In this document: piece after piece, positions 1-6,371 of the stretch | How positions within the stretch are numbered: position 1 is the stretch's first letter | How the letters are laid out: every line of letters starts with the position of its first letter | DNA from: Hyphomicrobiaceae bacterium | GTDB lineage: Bacteria > Pseudomonadota > Alphaproteobacteria > Rhizobiales > Hyphomicrobiaceae | Direction of reading: 5' to 3' | Assembly: GCA_025359005.1 (NCBI GenBank) | Contig: JANYHP010000510.1 | Span: 1 to 10,034, forward strand | DNA length: 10,034 bases | The notes under the pieces: generated by a model | What the model saw: only the letters and a program-made list of their open reading frames with translations | The model's database searches: none | What the model was told of the DNA's origin: nothing | Program-made: the position numbers and the translations under genes

Positions 1-271
1 CCAGCGCGACCGACAGCGCCAGCCAGTTGCGGCTGAGCAGCCCCGCATGCAGCATCACACCGACGCCGGCGGGGATGAACAGCAGCGACAGATTGCCGAG
101 CAGCGCTGCGCCGACATCAGCCAGCGCGGCCGGCACCGAACCACGAACAACCAGCCCCAGATAGAGCAGAACCATGCCGCACACCGGCCCCGGCACGGGC
201 AGCCCGGTCGCCTGGGCCAGCAACTCGCCGGCCAGTTGACAGACACAGAGCAGCGTCAAGTACGGCAACAT
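1..271 (-). CDS. CidA/LrgA family holin-like membrane protein, C-terminus cut by window edge
   Basis: I translated the minus strand from the ATG at 271 and it stays open to the window edge, giving about 90 residues. The product is strongly hydrophobic. It carries the family's signature order: 'QLAGELLAQATGLPVPGPV' near residues 13-31, a hydrophobic helix 'CGMVLLYLGLVV', then 'ALLGNLSLLFIPAGVGVM' around residues 52-70. This matches the CidA/LrgA family (PF03788), small inner-membrane proteins with several membrane segments, linked to murein hydrolase export, cell death or metabolite transport. The start is favoured because a GAGG lies a few bases upstream and family members begin this way. In known operons an LrgB/CidB partner follows; here that would lie beyond the left edge, so it is inference. 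The gene follows the aldo/keto reductase by 48 bases on the same strand and may be co-transcribed. Confidence 0.85.
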   Translation of the reverse strand, partial: MLPYLTLLCVCQLAGELLAQATGLPVPGPVCGMVLLYLGLVVRGSVPAALADVGAALLGNLSLLFIPAGVGVMLHAGLLSRNWLALSVAL

Positions 272-319
272 GCGGACCTCGGAGAGACGGGGATCGATCG
301 GCGAGGCACACTGCACGCA

Positions 320-1348
320 TCAGACCGCACGCGCAGCGACGGCGCTGAACCGCCCCTCGACCGGATAGCGCGGGTCGGTGAAGCCAGGGGTTGAGGCGTG
401 GCCCGCGCCGACCAGCGCGTCAGCCAGCGCCTCGTCGTCAGCGGTCCACGCGTAGCGCTCCGCACCAATGTAGTCCGTCCATTGCTCGAAGGTGCGCGGC
501 CCGGCAATGGCGCTTGCAACGGCACGATTGGCGAGAACCCACGCCACCGCCCAGTGCACAACGCTGACGCCACGCGCCGCTGCGTGCGCCTTGACCCGCT
601 CCGCGATGGCGATGCTCTCCGGCCGCCACTCGGTCTGCAACATGCGTTTGTCGCCGCGCGCCGCCCGCGTGCCGGCCGCCGGCGGTGCACCGGCCACATA
701 CTTGCCCGTCAGGATGCCGCGCGCGATGGGCGAATAGGGCACCACGCCCAGCCCGAACGCGTGCGCCGCCGGGATCACTTCCACTTCGGCCTGCCGGTTG
801 GTCAGGTTGTAAATCGGCTGCAAAGCGACCGGCGCCGGCACACCCAACTGCCGCGCCAGATGACACACGTGCGCGATATGCCAGCCGCGCACGTTCGAGA
901 GGCCCCACTCGCGCACCTTGCCCTGGCGGATCAGCGTGCCGTAGGTCTCGACGATGCTGTCCCAGCGCGTATCGGGATCGTGGAAATGCACGTAAAAAAG
1001 ATCGATCCGGTCGGTGTTGAGGCGCCGCAAGCTGTCCTCCACCGCGGCCATCACGTGCGCCCGCGACTGGCCCTGGTCGTTGGCGCCGGCCGCCGTCGGG
1101 TTTCCGGCCTTGCTGGCGACGATCCAGCGGTCGCGGTTGCCCGCCAGGATGCGGCCGATGACCTCTTCGGACGCGCCCTTGGCATACTGGTTCGCCGTGT
1201 CGATAAAGTTGACGCCGTGCTCGAAGGCATGATCCGCGATACGGCGGGCCGTTGCCTCGTCCGTCTGGTCACCGAACATCATGGTGCCGAGACAGAGCTC
1301 AGACACGCGCATGCCGCTGGCGCCGAGGATGCGGCTCGGAAGTGTCAT
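320..1348 (-). CDS. Aldo/keto reductase family protein
   Basis: A complete 342-residue NAD(P)H-dependent oxidoreductase of the aldo/keto reductase superfamily (TIM barrel, PF00248). The N-terminal strand 'LGASGMRVSELCLGTMMFG' is typical of the Tas/YghZ-like bacterial branch. The catalytic tetrad is visible: Asp50 and Tyr55 in 'FIDTANQY', Lys80 in 'IVASKAG' and His121 in 'FYVHFHDPD'. The cofactor-binding end is seen in 'GVVPYSPIARGILTGKY' around 201-217. Length is normal. The ATG at 1348 is chosen because AAGGG lies about 6 bases upstream and the first residues match the family. It is divergent from folP. The substrate cannot be read from sequence; members reduce aldehydes, ketones or quinones in the cytoplasm. 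Confidence is high for the family, with no specific function claimed. Confidence 0.95.
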   Translation of the reverse strand: MTLPSRILGASGMRVSELCLGTMMFGDQTDEATARRIADHAFEHGVNFIDTANQYAKGASEEVIGRILAGNRDRWIVASKAGNPTAAGANDQGQSRAHVMAAVEDSLRRLNTDRIDLFYVHFHDPDTRWDSIVETYGTLIRQGKVREWGLSNVRGWHIAHVCHLARQLGVPAPVALQPIYNLTNRQAEVEVIPAAHAFGLGVVPYSPIARGILTGKYVAGAPPAAGTRAARGDKRMLQTEWRPESIAIAERVKAHAAARGVSVVHWAVAWVLANRAVASAIAGPRTFEQWTDYIGAERYAWTADDEALADALVGAGHASTPGFTDPRYPVEGRFSAVAARAV

Positions 1349-1724
1349 GCAAACCCTTTCAGTCCGACGGGATCGATCCGGCTACGATAGCGCCCATCCG
1401 TCGCGCCGTCATCTGAACGGTTAAAGCAGCCTCTGCATGGTTAAATACGATGCCAACGGAGTTAATGCACACTAGGCCGCGTTTCATGCGATTCTAGAGG
1501 TTTTCGACCCTTTGCGCGGCACCCCTAGCCACGGTGCACGAGCCGGGCTCCGGCTGGCCTCTGCTGCGATTTGCGGGGCATCGGGAAGGGTGAGTCTCGC
1601 TCCGGATTTTCAATCCCTTGCGCGCCGTCGCCGAACACCGCATGGAACGGCCCCTCAGGCCCTTAACCTTGACGGCCGGTTCGCCCTCGCCCCGGGGCGC
1701 CGCAGACAGTTAGACGAGGCTCCC
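1349..1724. promoter_or_regulatory. Divergent intergenic region between the aldo/keto reductase gene and folP
   Basis: This 376-base stretch must hold the promoters of both divergent genes. The AT-richer part at 1411-1475 is the likely control zone. It has GGTTAAA at 1419-1425, again at 1439-1445 (exactly 20 bases apart, about two helical turns), and a related GAGTTAATGCA at about 1460-1470. The folP reading frame stays open leftward to 1512 without a stop. However, the only starts there are a TTG at 1512 and a GTG at 1590, both badly placed for ribosome binding, and the translated extension has no recognisable sequence. I treat it as leader, not coding. No -35/-10 pair is clear enough to assign. 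Confidence 0.4.
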
Positions 1725-2816
1725 GTGCTCCGTGAAATTTATCTGAGACCGCTGGGGTTGTTCCCGGCGGCGCTGCACGAAGCGGCAAAAGACGTTTGGG
1801 GTGGCCTGCCGCTGGCCGCCGGTTGGCTCGATTTTACGGCACTCGAAGTGATCGAGCGCAACGGCGCCCGCGTCGACCGCTTCATTGCCGGCCTTGGCCA
1901 GTTCTTCGAGCGCGACTGGGGCCGCCGCACCCTCAACGCGTCCGACCTGTTCGAGGCCCTGCGCGCCGCCCGCCCCCGCCTTGCCGGCATGGCGCTGGAT
2001 CGCCCACGCCTGATGGGTATCGTCAATGTCACCCCCGACAGCTTCTCCGACGGCGGCGCCCATTTCGACGCCAACATGGCGGTTGCGCACGGCCTGGCAC
2101 TGGCCGCTGATGGCGCCGACATCCTCGACATTGGCGGGGAATCGACCCGCCCCGGCGCCGAGCCGGTAACGGAAACCGAGGAGATCCGCCGCATCGTGCC
2201 GGTCATCGCCGGTTTGCGCGCGCGCTCTGAGGTTCGCATCTCCATCGACACCCGCAACGCCCAGGTCATGCGCGAGGCGGTCGCCGCCGGCGCTGACATC
2301 ATCAACGATGTCTCAGCCCTCATGCACGATCCGCTAGCGGTCGAAACAGCGGCCGAACTCGGCGTCCCCGTCGTGCTGATGCACGCGCAGGGCGATCCGC
2401 GCACCATGCAGACAGCCCCCGCCTATGACGACGTCGTGCTCGATGTGTTCGACTTCCTCGAGGCCCGCGTCGAGGCCTGCTGCCGCGCCGGCATCCCGCG
2501 TGAGCATCTCGTGCTCGATCCCGGCATCGGCTTTGGCAAGACGCTCGAACACAATCTGGCGCTGATGGCCGGGCTCAGTATTTTCCACGGGCTCGGGTTG
2601 CCAATCCTGCTCGGCGCCTCACGCAAGCGCTTCATCGGCACGCTAACCGGCGTCGAAATACCAGCCGACCGAACCCACGGTTCAGTCGGCGCCGCGCTGT
2701 CAGCCGCAGCGCAGGGCGCCCAGATCATTCGCGTGCACGACATCGCCGCGACCAAGGCCGCGCTTACCGTATTCCAAGCCTGCAACGACGGCCGGGCCAC
2801 TGCAGCGGGTGGATAA
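1725..2816 (+). CDS. folP: Dihydropteroate synthase
   Basis: Joins 4-aminobenzoate to 6-hydroxymethyl-dihydropterin diphosphate to make dihydropteroate, the folate-pathway step blocked by sulfonamides. All core motifs are present (363-residue numbering): 'MGIVNVTPDSFSDGG' 97-111, 'DIGGESTRPG' 135-144, 'SIDT' 173-176, 'LDPGIGFGK' 264-272 and 'GASRKRF' 297-303. About 95 residues ('YLRPLGLFPAALHE' onward) precede the TIM barrel. Similar extensions occur in alphaproteobacterial FolP, so the protein is longer than the roughly 280-residue E. coli enzyme. I chose the GTG at 1725 because GACGAGG sits 5 bases upstream and the recognisable extension begins there. folB and folK, frequent neighbours in related bacteria, are absent; a convergent gene follows 59 bases after the stop. 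Confidence 0.96.
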   Translation: MLREIYLRPLGLFPAALHEAAKDVWGGLPLAAGWLDFTALEVIERNGARVDRFIAGLGQFFERDWGRRTLNASDLFEALRAARPRLAGMALDRPRLMGIVNVTPDSFSDGGAHFDANMAVAHGLALAADGADILDIGGESTRPGAEPVTETEEIRRIVPVIAGLRARSEVRISIDTRNAQVMREAVAAGADIINDVSALMHDPLAVETAAELGVPVVLMHAQGDPRTMQTAPAYDDVVLDVFDFLEARVEACCRAGIPREHLVLDPGIGFGKTLEHNLALMAGLSIFHGLGLPILLGASRKRFIGTLTGVEIPADRTHGSVGAALSAAAQGAQIIRVHDIAATKAALTVFQACNDGRATAAGG

Positions 2817-2875
2817 CAAGCGGGCAACGTCTGCGCGCAGGCGGCAAACGTGCAGCCCGAGCGACTGCGGCGCGT

Positions 2876-4117
2876 TCAGGCGGGCTGGCCCTTGGGCATC
2901 GCCGCAACGGTGATCTGGCCGTCGTCACAGGCAGCCGAGAAATTGCGATAATCGGCGACGACGACGGCATGAAGATCGCGCGCGATGGCCACCAACCGGA
3001 CAGCGAAGTCCTTCTCGCCGGCCGCGTAGGCCTTGAGGTCATCGACGGTTGCCGAGCCGCCTTGCCCGGATGAGCGCAGTTGCGCCCAGGCCAGCAATCG
3101 GCCCATCGTGCGGATGGCGTGTGCAAGACGGGGCCTGTCTTTGGCGGTGTCGGAAAGCTCCAACCGGTCGGCGCTCGGCTGCAGTTCCTTGATCACGAAC
3201 GACTGGCGCTCGTACGATACCGCCCCCAGCAGGGCCGGTGCGACGGCCTGGCAGCGGTGCTGCACGGCGACGATGCGGTGGCCGTCGTCGGCCCAGTCGG
3301 GTTGAGCCGTCGCGACGACCTGCGCGAGACTAGATGGCGTCGCCTGCTTCAAATCGAGCAGCACGTTACCGTCGGGGCCGTCGTTGCCCTGCACGAGGAT
3401 CACGAAGCGATCGCTTCCCAGGCTGCCGGTGCCCGCGACGCGGCGGGCGCCATCGAGAAAGTTGAAATAGTGCTCGGCATCGCGCGCCTTGCCGAGCACC
3501 TTGCAGAACTTCTCCAGCCGCAGCAGCTCGGCCTCGGTGGCTGGCAACATGCGCGTATTGCGCATTTCCAGTGTCCGCCGCCCCTTACGCAACAGCGTGC
3601 GGCGCGCAAGCATGCGCTTCTGCGTGCGCTTCTTAAGACCGGTCATGAGATCGCCTATGGCGCCGTCAGCCGTGCGACGCTCGATCCACCGGGCCTTGCC
3701 CGCGGCTAACTCGGCCCGATAGGTTTGCGCCGCGAGGCTGGCGAGATCGCGCCCCTCCTTGGCATCGATACCGAGCGACGGGGCCGCGACCAGCACGCTG
3801 GTCATGAAGCGCACAAGCTCCCACACGCAGGGCGCCAACGCCGCCTCGTCGAAATCGTTGACATCAAAGTAGGTCAGACTGTTGTCACCACGATACGTGC
3901 CGAAGTTCTCCAAATGGAGATCACCGGAACACCAGACGGCCGGCGCCGTCTCCGGCAGGCCCGCCTCGCGCACACGACGCCAGAACAGATGCGCCGTGCC
4001 GCGATAGAAGGGAAAAATCCCGGCTCGCATGGCCGCCATCTTCATGCCCAGCCGCTCCGGCTCGCGGTCGGCGTTGTAGGCGGCGATCGTATCGGCAGCA
4101 GTCGTGGCGGCGGTCAT
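2876..4117 (-). CDS. DUF2252 family protein
   Basis: A cytoplasmic protein of about 413 residues belonging to the DUF2252 family (PF10009), which is thought to share the aminoglycoside-phosphotransferase/kinase-like fold. Biochemical function is not established. Family hallmarks are visible: 'GDLHLENFG' at about 65-73, resembling the catalytic loop of APH-like kinases, and 'FDVNDFDEA' at about 84-92, resembling the metal-binding Asp segment, followed by 'WELVRFMTSVLVA'. No signal peptide or membrane segment is seen. An upstream ATG at 4177 is in frame, but it lies inside a palindromic repeat and encodes a repeat-derived leader ('STLVENALD'). I therefore prefer the ATG at 4117, although its Shine-Dalgarno is weak; a GTG at 4126 is another option. 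The gene converges on folP and stands alone, so context gives no functional hint. Confidence 0.9.
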   Translation of the reverse strand: MTAATTAADTIAAYNADREPERLGMKMAAMRAGIFPFYRGTAHLFWRRVREAGLPETAPAVWCSGDLHLENFGTYRGDNSLTYFDVNDFDEAALAPCVWELVRFMTSVLVAAPSLGIDAKEGRDLASLAAQTYRAELAAGKARWIERRTADGAIGDLMTGLKKRTQKRMLARRTLLRKGRRTLEMRNTRMLPATEAELLRLEKFCKVLGKARDAEHYFNFLDGARRVAGTGSLGSDRFVILVQGNDGPDGNVLLDLKQATPSSLAQVVATAQPDWADDGHRIVAVQHRCQAVAPALLGAVSYERQSFVIKELQPSADRLELSDTAKDRPRLAHAIRTMGRLLAWAQLRSSGQGGSATVDDLKAYAAGEKDFAVRLVAIARDLHAVVVADYRNFSAACDDGQITVAAMPKGQPA

Positions 4118-4148
4118 GGGAGGCACTCTGAGGTCGCGGAGCCTTAGG

Positions 4149-4199
4149 TCTAGAGCATTTTCCACCAAAGTGGACACCGGTTTGGTGCAGAAAATGCAA
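4149..4199. repeat. Palindromic repeat, type 1 copy (left unit)
   Basis: Imperfect nested palindrome. Outer arms are GCATTTTC (4155-4162) and GAAAATGC (4190-4197). Inner arms are CACCAAA (4163-4169) and TTTGGTG (4181-4187). The loop contains GTGGACACCGG. A near-identical copy, inverted, lies at 6032-6074. Palindromes with 'GTGGACACCGG' between ATTTTC/GAAAAT arms are abundant between genes in Hyphomicrobiales; that is recollection, not a search. The copy lies just upstream of the DUF2252 start and could sit in its 5' leader. Confidence 0.85.
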
Positions 4200-4210
4200 C
4201 AAGCAAGAGG

Positions 4211-4255
4211 CTAGAGCGCGTGTCCTCGGTCCAAATCAAGTGGAAAGCGCTCTAG
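4211..4255. repeat. Palindromic repeat, type 2 copy 1 (left unit)
   Basis: Arms are CTAGAGCGC (4211-4219) and GCGCTCTAG (4247-4255), around a core with 'CCAAATCAAGTGGAAAG'. The core is shared with the adjacent copy at 4252-4295, whose left arm begins inside this copy's right arm, so the two overlap on the CTAG. It is a degenerate member of the family. Confidence 0.8.
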
Positions 4256-4295
4256 AGCGCTTTCTTCGATTCAAACCGAGTGGAAAGCGCTCTAG
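4252..4295. repeat. Palindromic repeat, type 2 copy 2 (left unit)
   Basis: Perfect 13-base arms CTAGAGCGCTTTC (4252-4264) and GAAAGCGCTCTAG (4283-4295) around a loop of about 18 bases (4265-4282, 'TTCGATTCAAACCGAGTG'). This is the best preserved type 2 copy. The inverted counterpart at 5978-6015 shares the arms and the 'GAT(C/T)CAAACC(A/G)AGTGG' core. Confidence 0.88.
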
Positions 4296-4315
4296 CGCGG
4301 TAGGGGGCACCGCGC
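4295..4315. repeat. Short GC hairpin, GCGCGGT/ACCGCGC
   Basis: Exact 7-base inverted repeat GCGCGGT (4295-4301) and ACCGCGC (4309-4315) with a 7-base loop. It sits at the junction between the palindromes and the SDR remnant. It could stop transcription of the minus-strand operon, but no T-run follows on either strand, so a terminator role is only a possibility. Confidence 0.45.
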
Positions 4316-4440
4316 CCTTCAAAAGGCATGGCGGGTGGCCCCATGCCGGCATTGTTGAACAGTCAATCGACGCGACCGAACCGCCTTGAACGTTTCCGCA
4401 AATACCCGCCTCACAGCGGCTTCCCTGGTCACGGCGACAC
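4309..4440 (-). pseudogene. Truncated, internally deleted copy of a short-chain dehydrogenase gene
   Basis: Positions 4327-4440 align with 6840-6952 inside the intact SDR gene; both share ATGCCGGCATTGTTGAAC and flanking bases. The minus strand gives 'VFAETFKAV', matching 'VFAETVKAF' of the intact protein, then a frameshift (one extra base near 4382) destroys the NNAG segment. Positions 4309-4329 encode MPFEGRG, the exact C-terminal residues of the intact SDR, but the stop that should follow is gone. The central roughly 145 residues, including the catalytic Tyr and Lys, are missing, so it cannot be active. The N-terminal Rossmann part is also absent: similarity fades above 4440, and the 128 bases up to the dehydratase stop at 4569 hold nothing I recognise. 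Confidence 0.8.
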
Positions 4441-4568
4441 CGGCGATGTAGGCATCCGACACCGAAGCCACCGCACCAACGGAACCTGGGCAACCCTGCG
4501 TGCAACCGCGCTCCTGCTCCTGCTGCAGCAGGCGAATGAATGTCATCGTGGTCTTCGATTGACGCGTC

Positions 4569-5672
4569 CTATGAGATAACTGCCAGGGGCTTGCCGAGGA
4601 CATCAAGATGCGGCTCGATTCCCAGGCCCGGCGCGTCGGACGCGGTCATAAAACCATTCAAGCGCTTCGGAGCGCCTGCAGCGATCTCAACCGTCCCGTA
4701 ACTGTTGAAGTCTGTGGCTGAGAAGCAGAACTCTTCTGGCGTCGAGCGGGCCAAATGGGCGATCGTGGCGGTCACGATATCGCCACCCCAGGTGTCTTCG
4801 ATCGTCATCGGCGTGCCGGAAGCGACGCAGACATCGCGGAGAAGCCGCGCTTTCGTCAGCCCCCCGACTTTGCTGATCTTCAGGTTGATGATGTCCATGG
4901 CGTCGTCGGACAGAGCCTGCATCAGCGTACCGATATCGTCGATCACCTCGTCGAGGACGAAGGGACGGGCAGTTCGGCGTCTGACCGAGAGGCACTCCTC
5001 GTATGTCGGGCACGGTTGCTCGATATAGACATCGACCTCCGCGACGGCCGCAACGATGCGTGCGGCCTCGGCACGCGTCCAGCCGGTATTCGCATCGGCG
5101 ACCAGGATATCTGTCGGTGCGAGGGCAGCCCGCGTTTCATGAATGCGAAGAATATCGACGTCGGCGTTGCCGCCGACTTTCAGTTGAAACTTTGTGTAGC
5201 CTTCCTTCTTGTAGCCGGCGATCTTGGCCGCCATCGCCGCCGGAGACTCCTGCGAGATCGCCCGATAAAGTGCAATCTTGTCCTGCGCTGCGCCGCCGAG
5301 AAGCTTGTAGACCGGCAGTCCTGTGGATTTGCCGAGAATGTCCCAACAGGCGATGTCGATCGGCGCCTTGATGTAGGGATGGCCGCGCAAGACCGCATCC
5401 ATGTGACGGTTCAAAAGACCGAGGTCCCTCGGGTCAAGGCCGATGAGCTTGGGTCCAAGCTCAAGCAATCCCGAACGTACACCAAGCGCATAGGCTGGAA
5501 GATATGCGGAGCCCAAAGGGCAGCATTCCGCATACCCCGTGATCCCAGCGTCGGTCTCGACCGCGACCACAGTCGAATCGAACACGTCAACGAAGTTTCC
5601 ATTCGACCAGCTGTAGCGGCCTTCCTTCAGCGGCAGACCAACCTGCCAGAATTTGATGCCAGTGATTTTCAT
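4569..5672 (-). CDS. Enolase-superfamily dehydratase, probable cis-3-hydroxy-L-proline dehydratase
   Basis: A complete 367-residue member of the mandelate racemase/muconate lactonizing enzyme group (N-terminal cap plus TIM barrel). Active-site residues are present: Lys165 in 'KFQLKVGG', metal ligands Asp193 ('ADANTGW'), Glu218 ('YIEQP') and Asp241 ('VLDEV'), and Lys265 in 'NLKISKVGG'. The strings 'GYAECCPLGSAYLPAY', 'RAISQESP', 'IEDTWGGDI' and 'FCFSATDFNSYGTV' resemble, from memory, characterised cis-3-hydroxy-L-proline dehydratases, which yield 1-pyrroline-2-carboxylate. The alternative is a proline-betaine or hydroxyproline-betaine epimerase. The start at 5672 has GTGGAC nearby but only a weak ribosome site. 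It lies 30 bases after the broken DapA-family gene on the same strand, another hydroxyproline-type enzyme, which supports the assignment. By eye the GC content is lower than in the flanks. The gene looks intact although its neighbours are damaged. Confidence 0.82.
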   Translation of the reverse strand: MKITGIKFWQVGLPLKEGRYSWSNGNFVDVFDSTVVAVETDAGITGYAECCPLGSAYLPAYALGVRSGLLELGPKLIGLDPRDLGLLNRHMDAVLRGHPYIKAPIDIACWDILGKSTGLPVYKLLGGAAQDKIALYRAISQESPAAMAAKIAGYKKEGYTKFQLKVGGNADVDILRIHETRAALAPTDILVADANTGWTRAEAARIVAAVAEVDVYIEQPCPTYEECLSVRRRTARPFVLDEVIDDIGTLMQALSDDAMDIINLKISKVGGLTKARLLRDVCVASGTPMTIEDTWGGDIVTATIAHLARSTPEEFCFSATDFNSYGTVEIAAGAPKRLNGFMTASDAPGLGIEPHLDVLGKPLAVIS

Positions 5673-5974
5673 ATGTCCACGCCCGTTCCAGTATTTATAG
5701 GCTCAGCCCTTGCCCGCCGCCCACGATGCGTACCACTTCTTGAAGAGCCGCAATTGGTGGCCGGCGAAGGCCTTTTGACTGCCCGACAACATGTCCGTCG
5801 GATTGAATTGATGCTCGTATTTCCGATTGCCCTCAAGCAGCATTATGGACTTGTAAAACAGCACAAGATCGACGCCCTTGTCGAATGTCGAGAGAACCTT
5901 CAGAGCGGCTTCAAGTTCCAGTGCCTGCCTGCGCGATGTCGCATCCCCGGCGGCCGCCTTTTGGCAAAGGGTGG

Positions 5975-6015
5975 CTCGAGCGCTTTCCACTTGGTTTGGA
6001 TCGAGAAAAGCGCTC
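5975..6015. repeat. Palindromic repeat, type 2 copy (right unit, inverted)
   Basis: Arms GAGCGCTTTC (5978-5987) and GAAAAGCGCTC (6005-6015). Its reverse complement matches the 4252-4295 copy through the arms and the core 'CAAACCAAGTGGAAAGCGCTC'. It lies within the broken DapA-family frame and is translated as 'WSAFLDPNQVESAR'. Confidence 0.85.
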
Positions 6016-6029
6016 CAGCCCTTTGTATA

Positions 6030-6076
6030 TCGCATTTTCTGCACCAAACCGGTGTCAACTTTGGTGGAAAATGCGC
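6030..6076. repeat. Palindromic repeat, type 1 copy (right unit, inverted)
   Basis: The reverse complement of 6032-6074 equals 4155-4197 apart from one interior base (GTTGACACCGG against GTGGACACCGG). It lies inside the broken DapA-family gene and is translated as 'SAFSTKVDTGLVQKMR', directly after the conserved 'VIYN'. Together with the adjacent type 2 copy it forms the same pair as at 4149-4295, in opposite orientation. Confidence 0.88.
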
Positions 6077-6371
6077 TATTGTAGATGACCGAAGGCAGAT
6101 CGACTGCCGCCTCAAGAATACCGGCAAAGTGCGCGTGCTGAGCCGTCGCCGAAGCCCCGCGAGAAAGACCGCGCGGAATGACCATCAAGCCGGCCGCACC
6201 AACCGTCTCGGCATGGGCAGCCAGAACTGCCGCCCGCATCGGATTCTGCGCACCGGTGCCGACAACGACGCGCAATCCCCAAAAAGCGTGTGAACCCGAC
6301 GTTGGATGTTCCTTCAATCGCCGCACCGCAGCTCCGGCATTCGCGCCAGTAACGACCGCGTCGTGACGGCG

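Larger units (their letters stand above)
5703..6326 (-). pseudogene. Broken DapA-family gene, resembles 1-pyrroline-4-hydroxy-2-carboxylate deaminase
   Basis: An open frame of 207 codons from a GTG. Residues 19-83 ('LRVVVGTGAQNP', 'GLMVIPRGLSRG', 'SVIYN') and 124-207 ('AAAGDATSRR', 'FDKGVDLVLFYK', 'FNPTDMLSGSQKAF', 'LFKKWYASWAA') match the DHDPS/DapA superfamily, and best the branch that deaminates 1-pyrroline-4-hydroxy-2-carboxylate to 2-oxoglutarate semialdehyde in hydroxyproline breakdown. Family members have about 300 residues. Here the first 70 or so, with the conserved N-terminal barrel strands, are missing. The 80-90 residues between 'VIYN' and 'AAAGD', which carry the Schiff-base Lys, are replaced by about 35 residues read from palindromic repeats. 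The frame happens to stay open, but catalysis should be lost. It lies 45 bases after the intact SDR stop and 30 before the dehydratase start, as if once part of an operon. Confidence 0.82.

Noticed and set aside
398..1390. A 330-codon open frame on the plus strand
   Set aside because: It is the antisense shadow of the aldo/keto reductase gene, rich in Arg/His as expected from a high-GC complementary frame.
1512..1724. Upstream extension of the folP frame
   Set aside because: It needs a TTG or a poorly placed GTG start, and the translated residues are Arg/Pro/Ala-rich without family similarity; the GTG at 1725 has a good ribosome site.
2817..2875. Bidirectional terminator between folP and the DUF2252 gene
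   Set aside because: Only short imperfect pairings such as GCCCG/CGGGC are present, without T-runs.
3080..3709. A 209-codon open frame on the plus strand
   Set aside because: Antisense to the DUF2252 gene, with no ribosome site and no family resemblance.
4140..4300. CRISPR array or integron attachment site
   Set aside because: The repeats are palindromic, overlap one another, differ in type and have no uniform spacers; there is no cas gene or integrase.
4755..6293. A 512-codon open frame on the plus strand
   Set aside because: It lies antisense to the dehydratase and the broken DapA-family gene, crosses the palindromes, and its translation shows no recognisable domain; the minus-strand genes have clear family motifs.
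5703..6326. A functional, divergent DapA-family enzyme with a novel insert
   Set aside because: The N-terminal barrel strands and the Schiff-base lysine region are missing and the insert is plain repeat sequence, so a pseudogene is the simpler reading.
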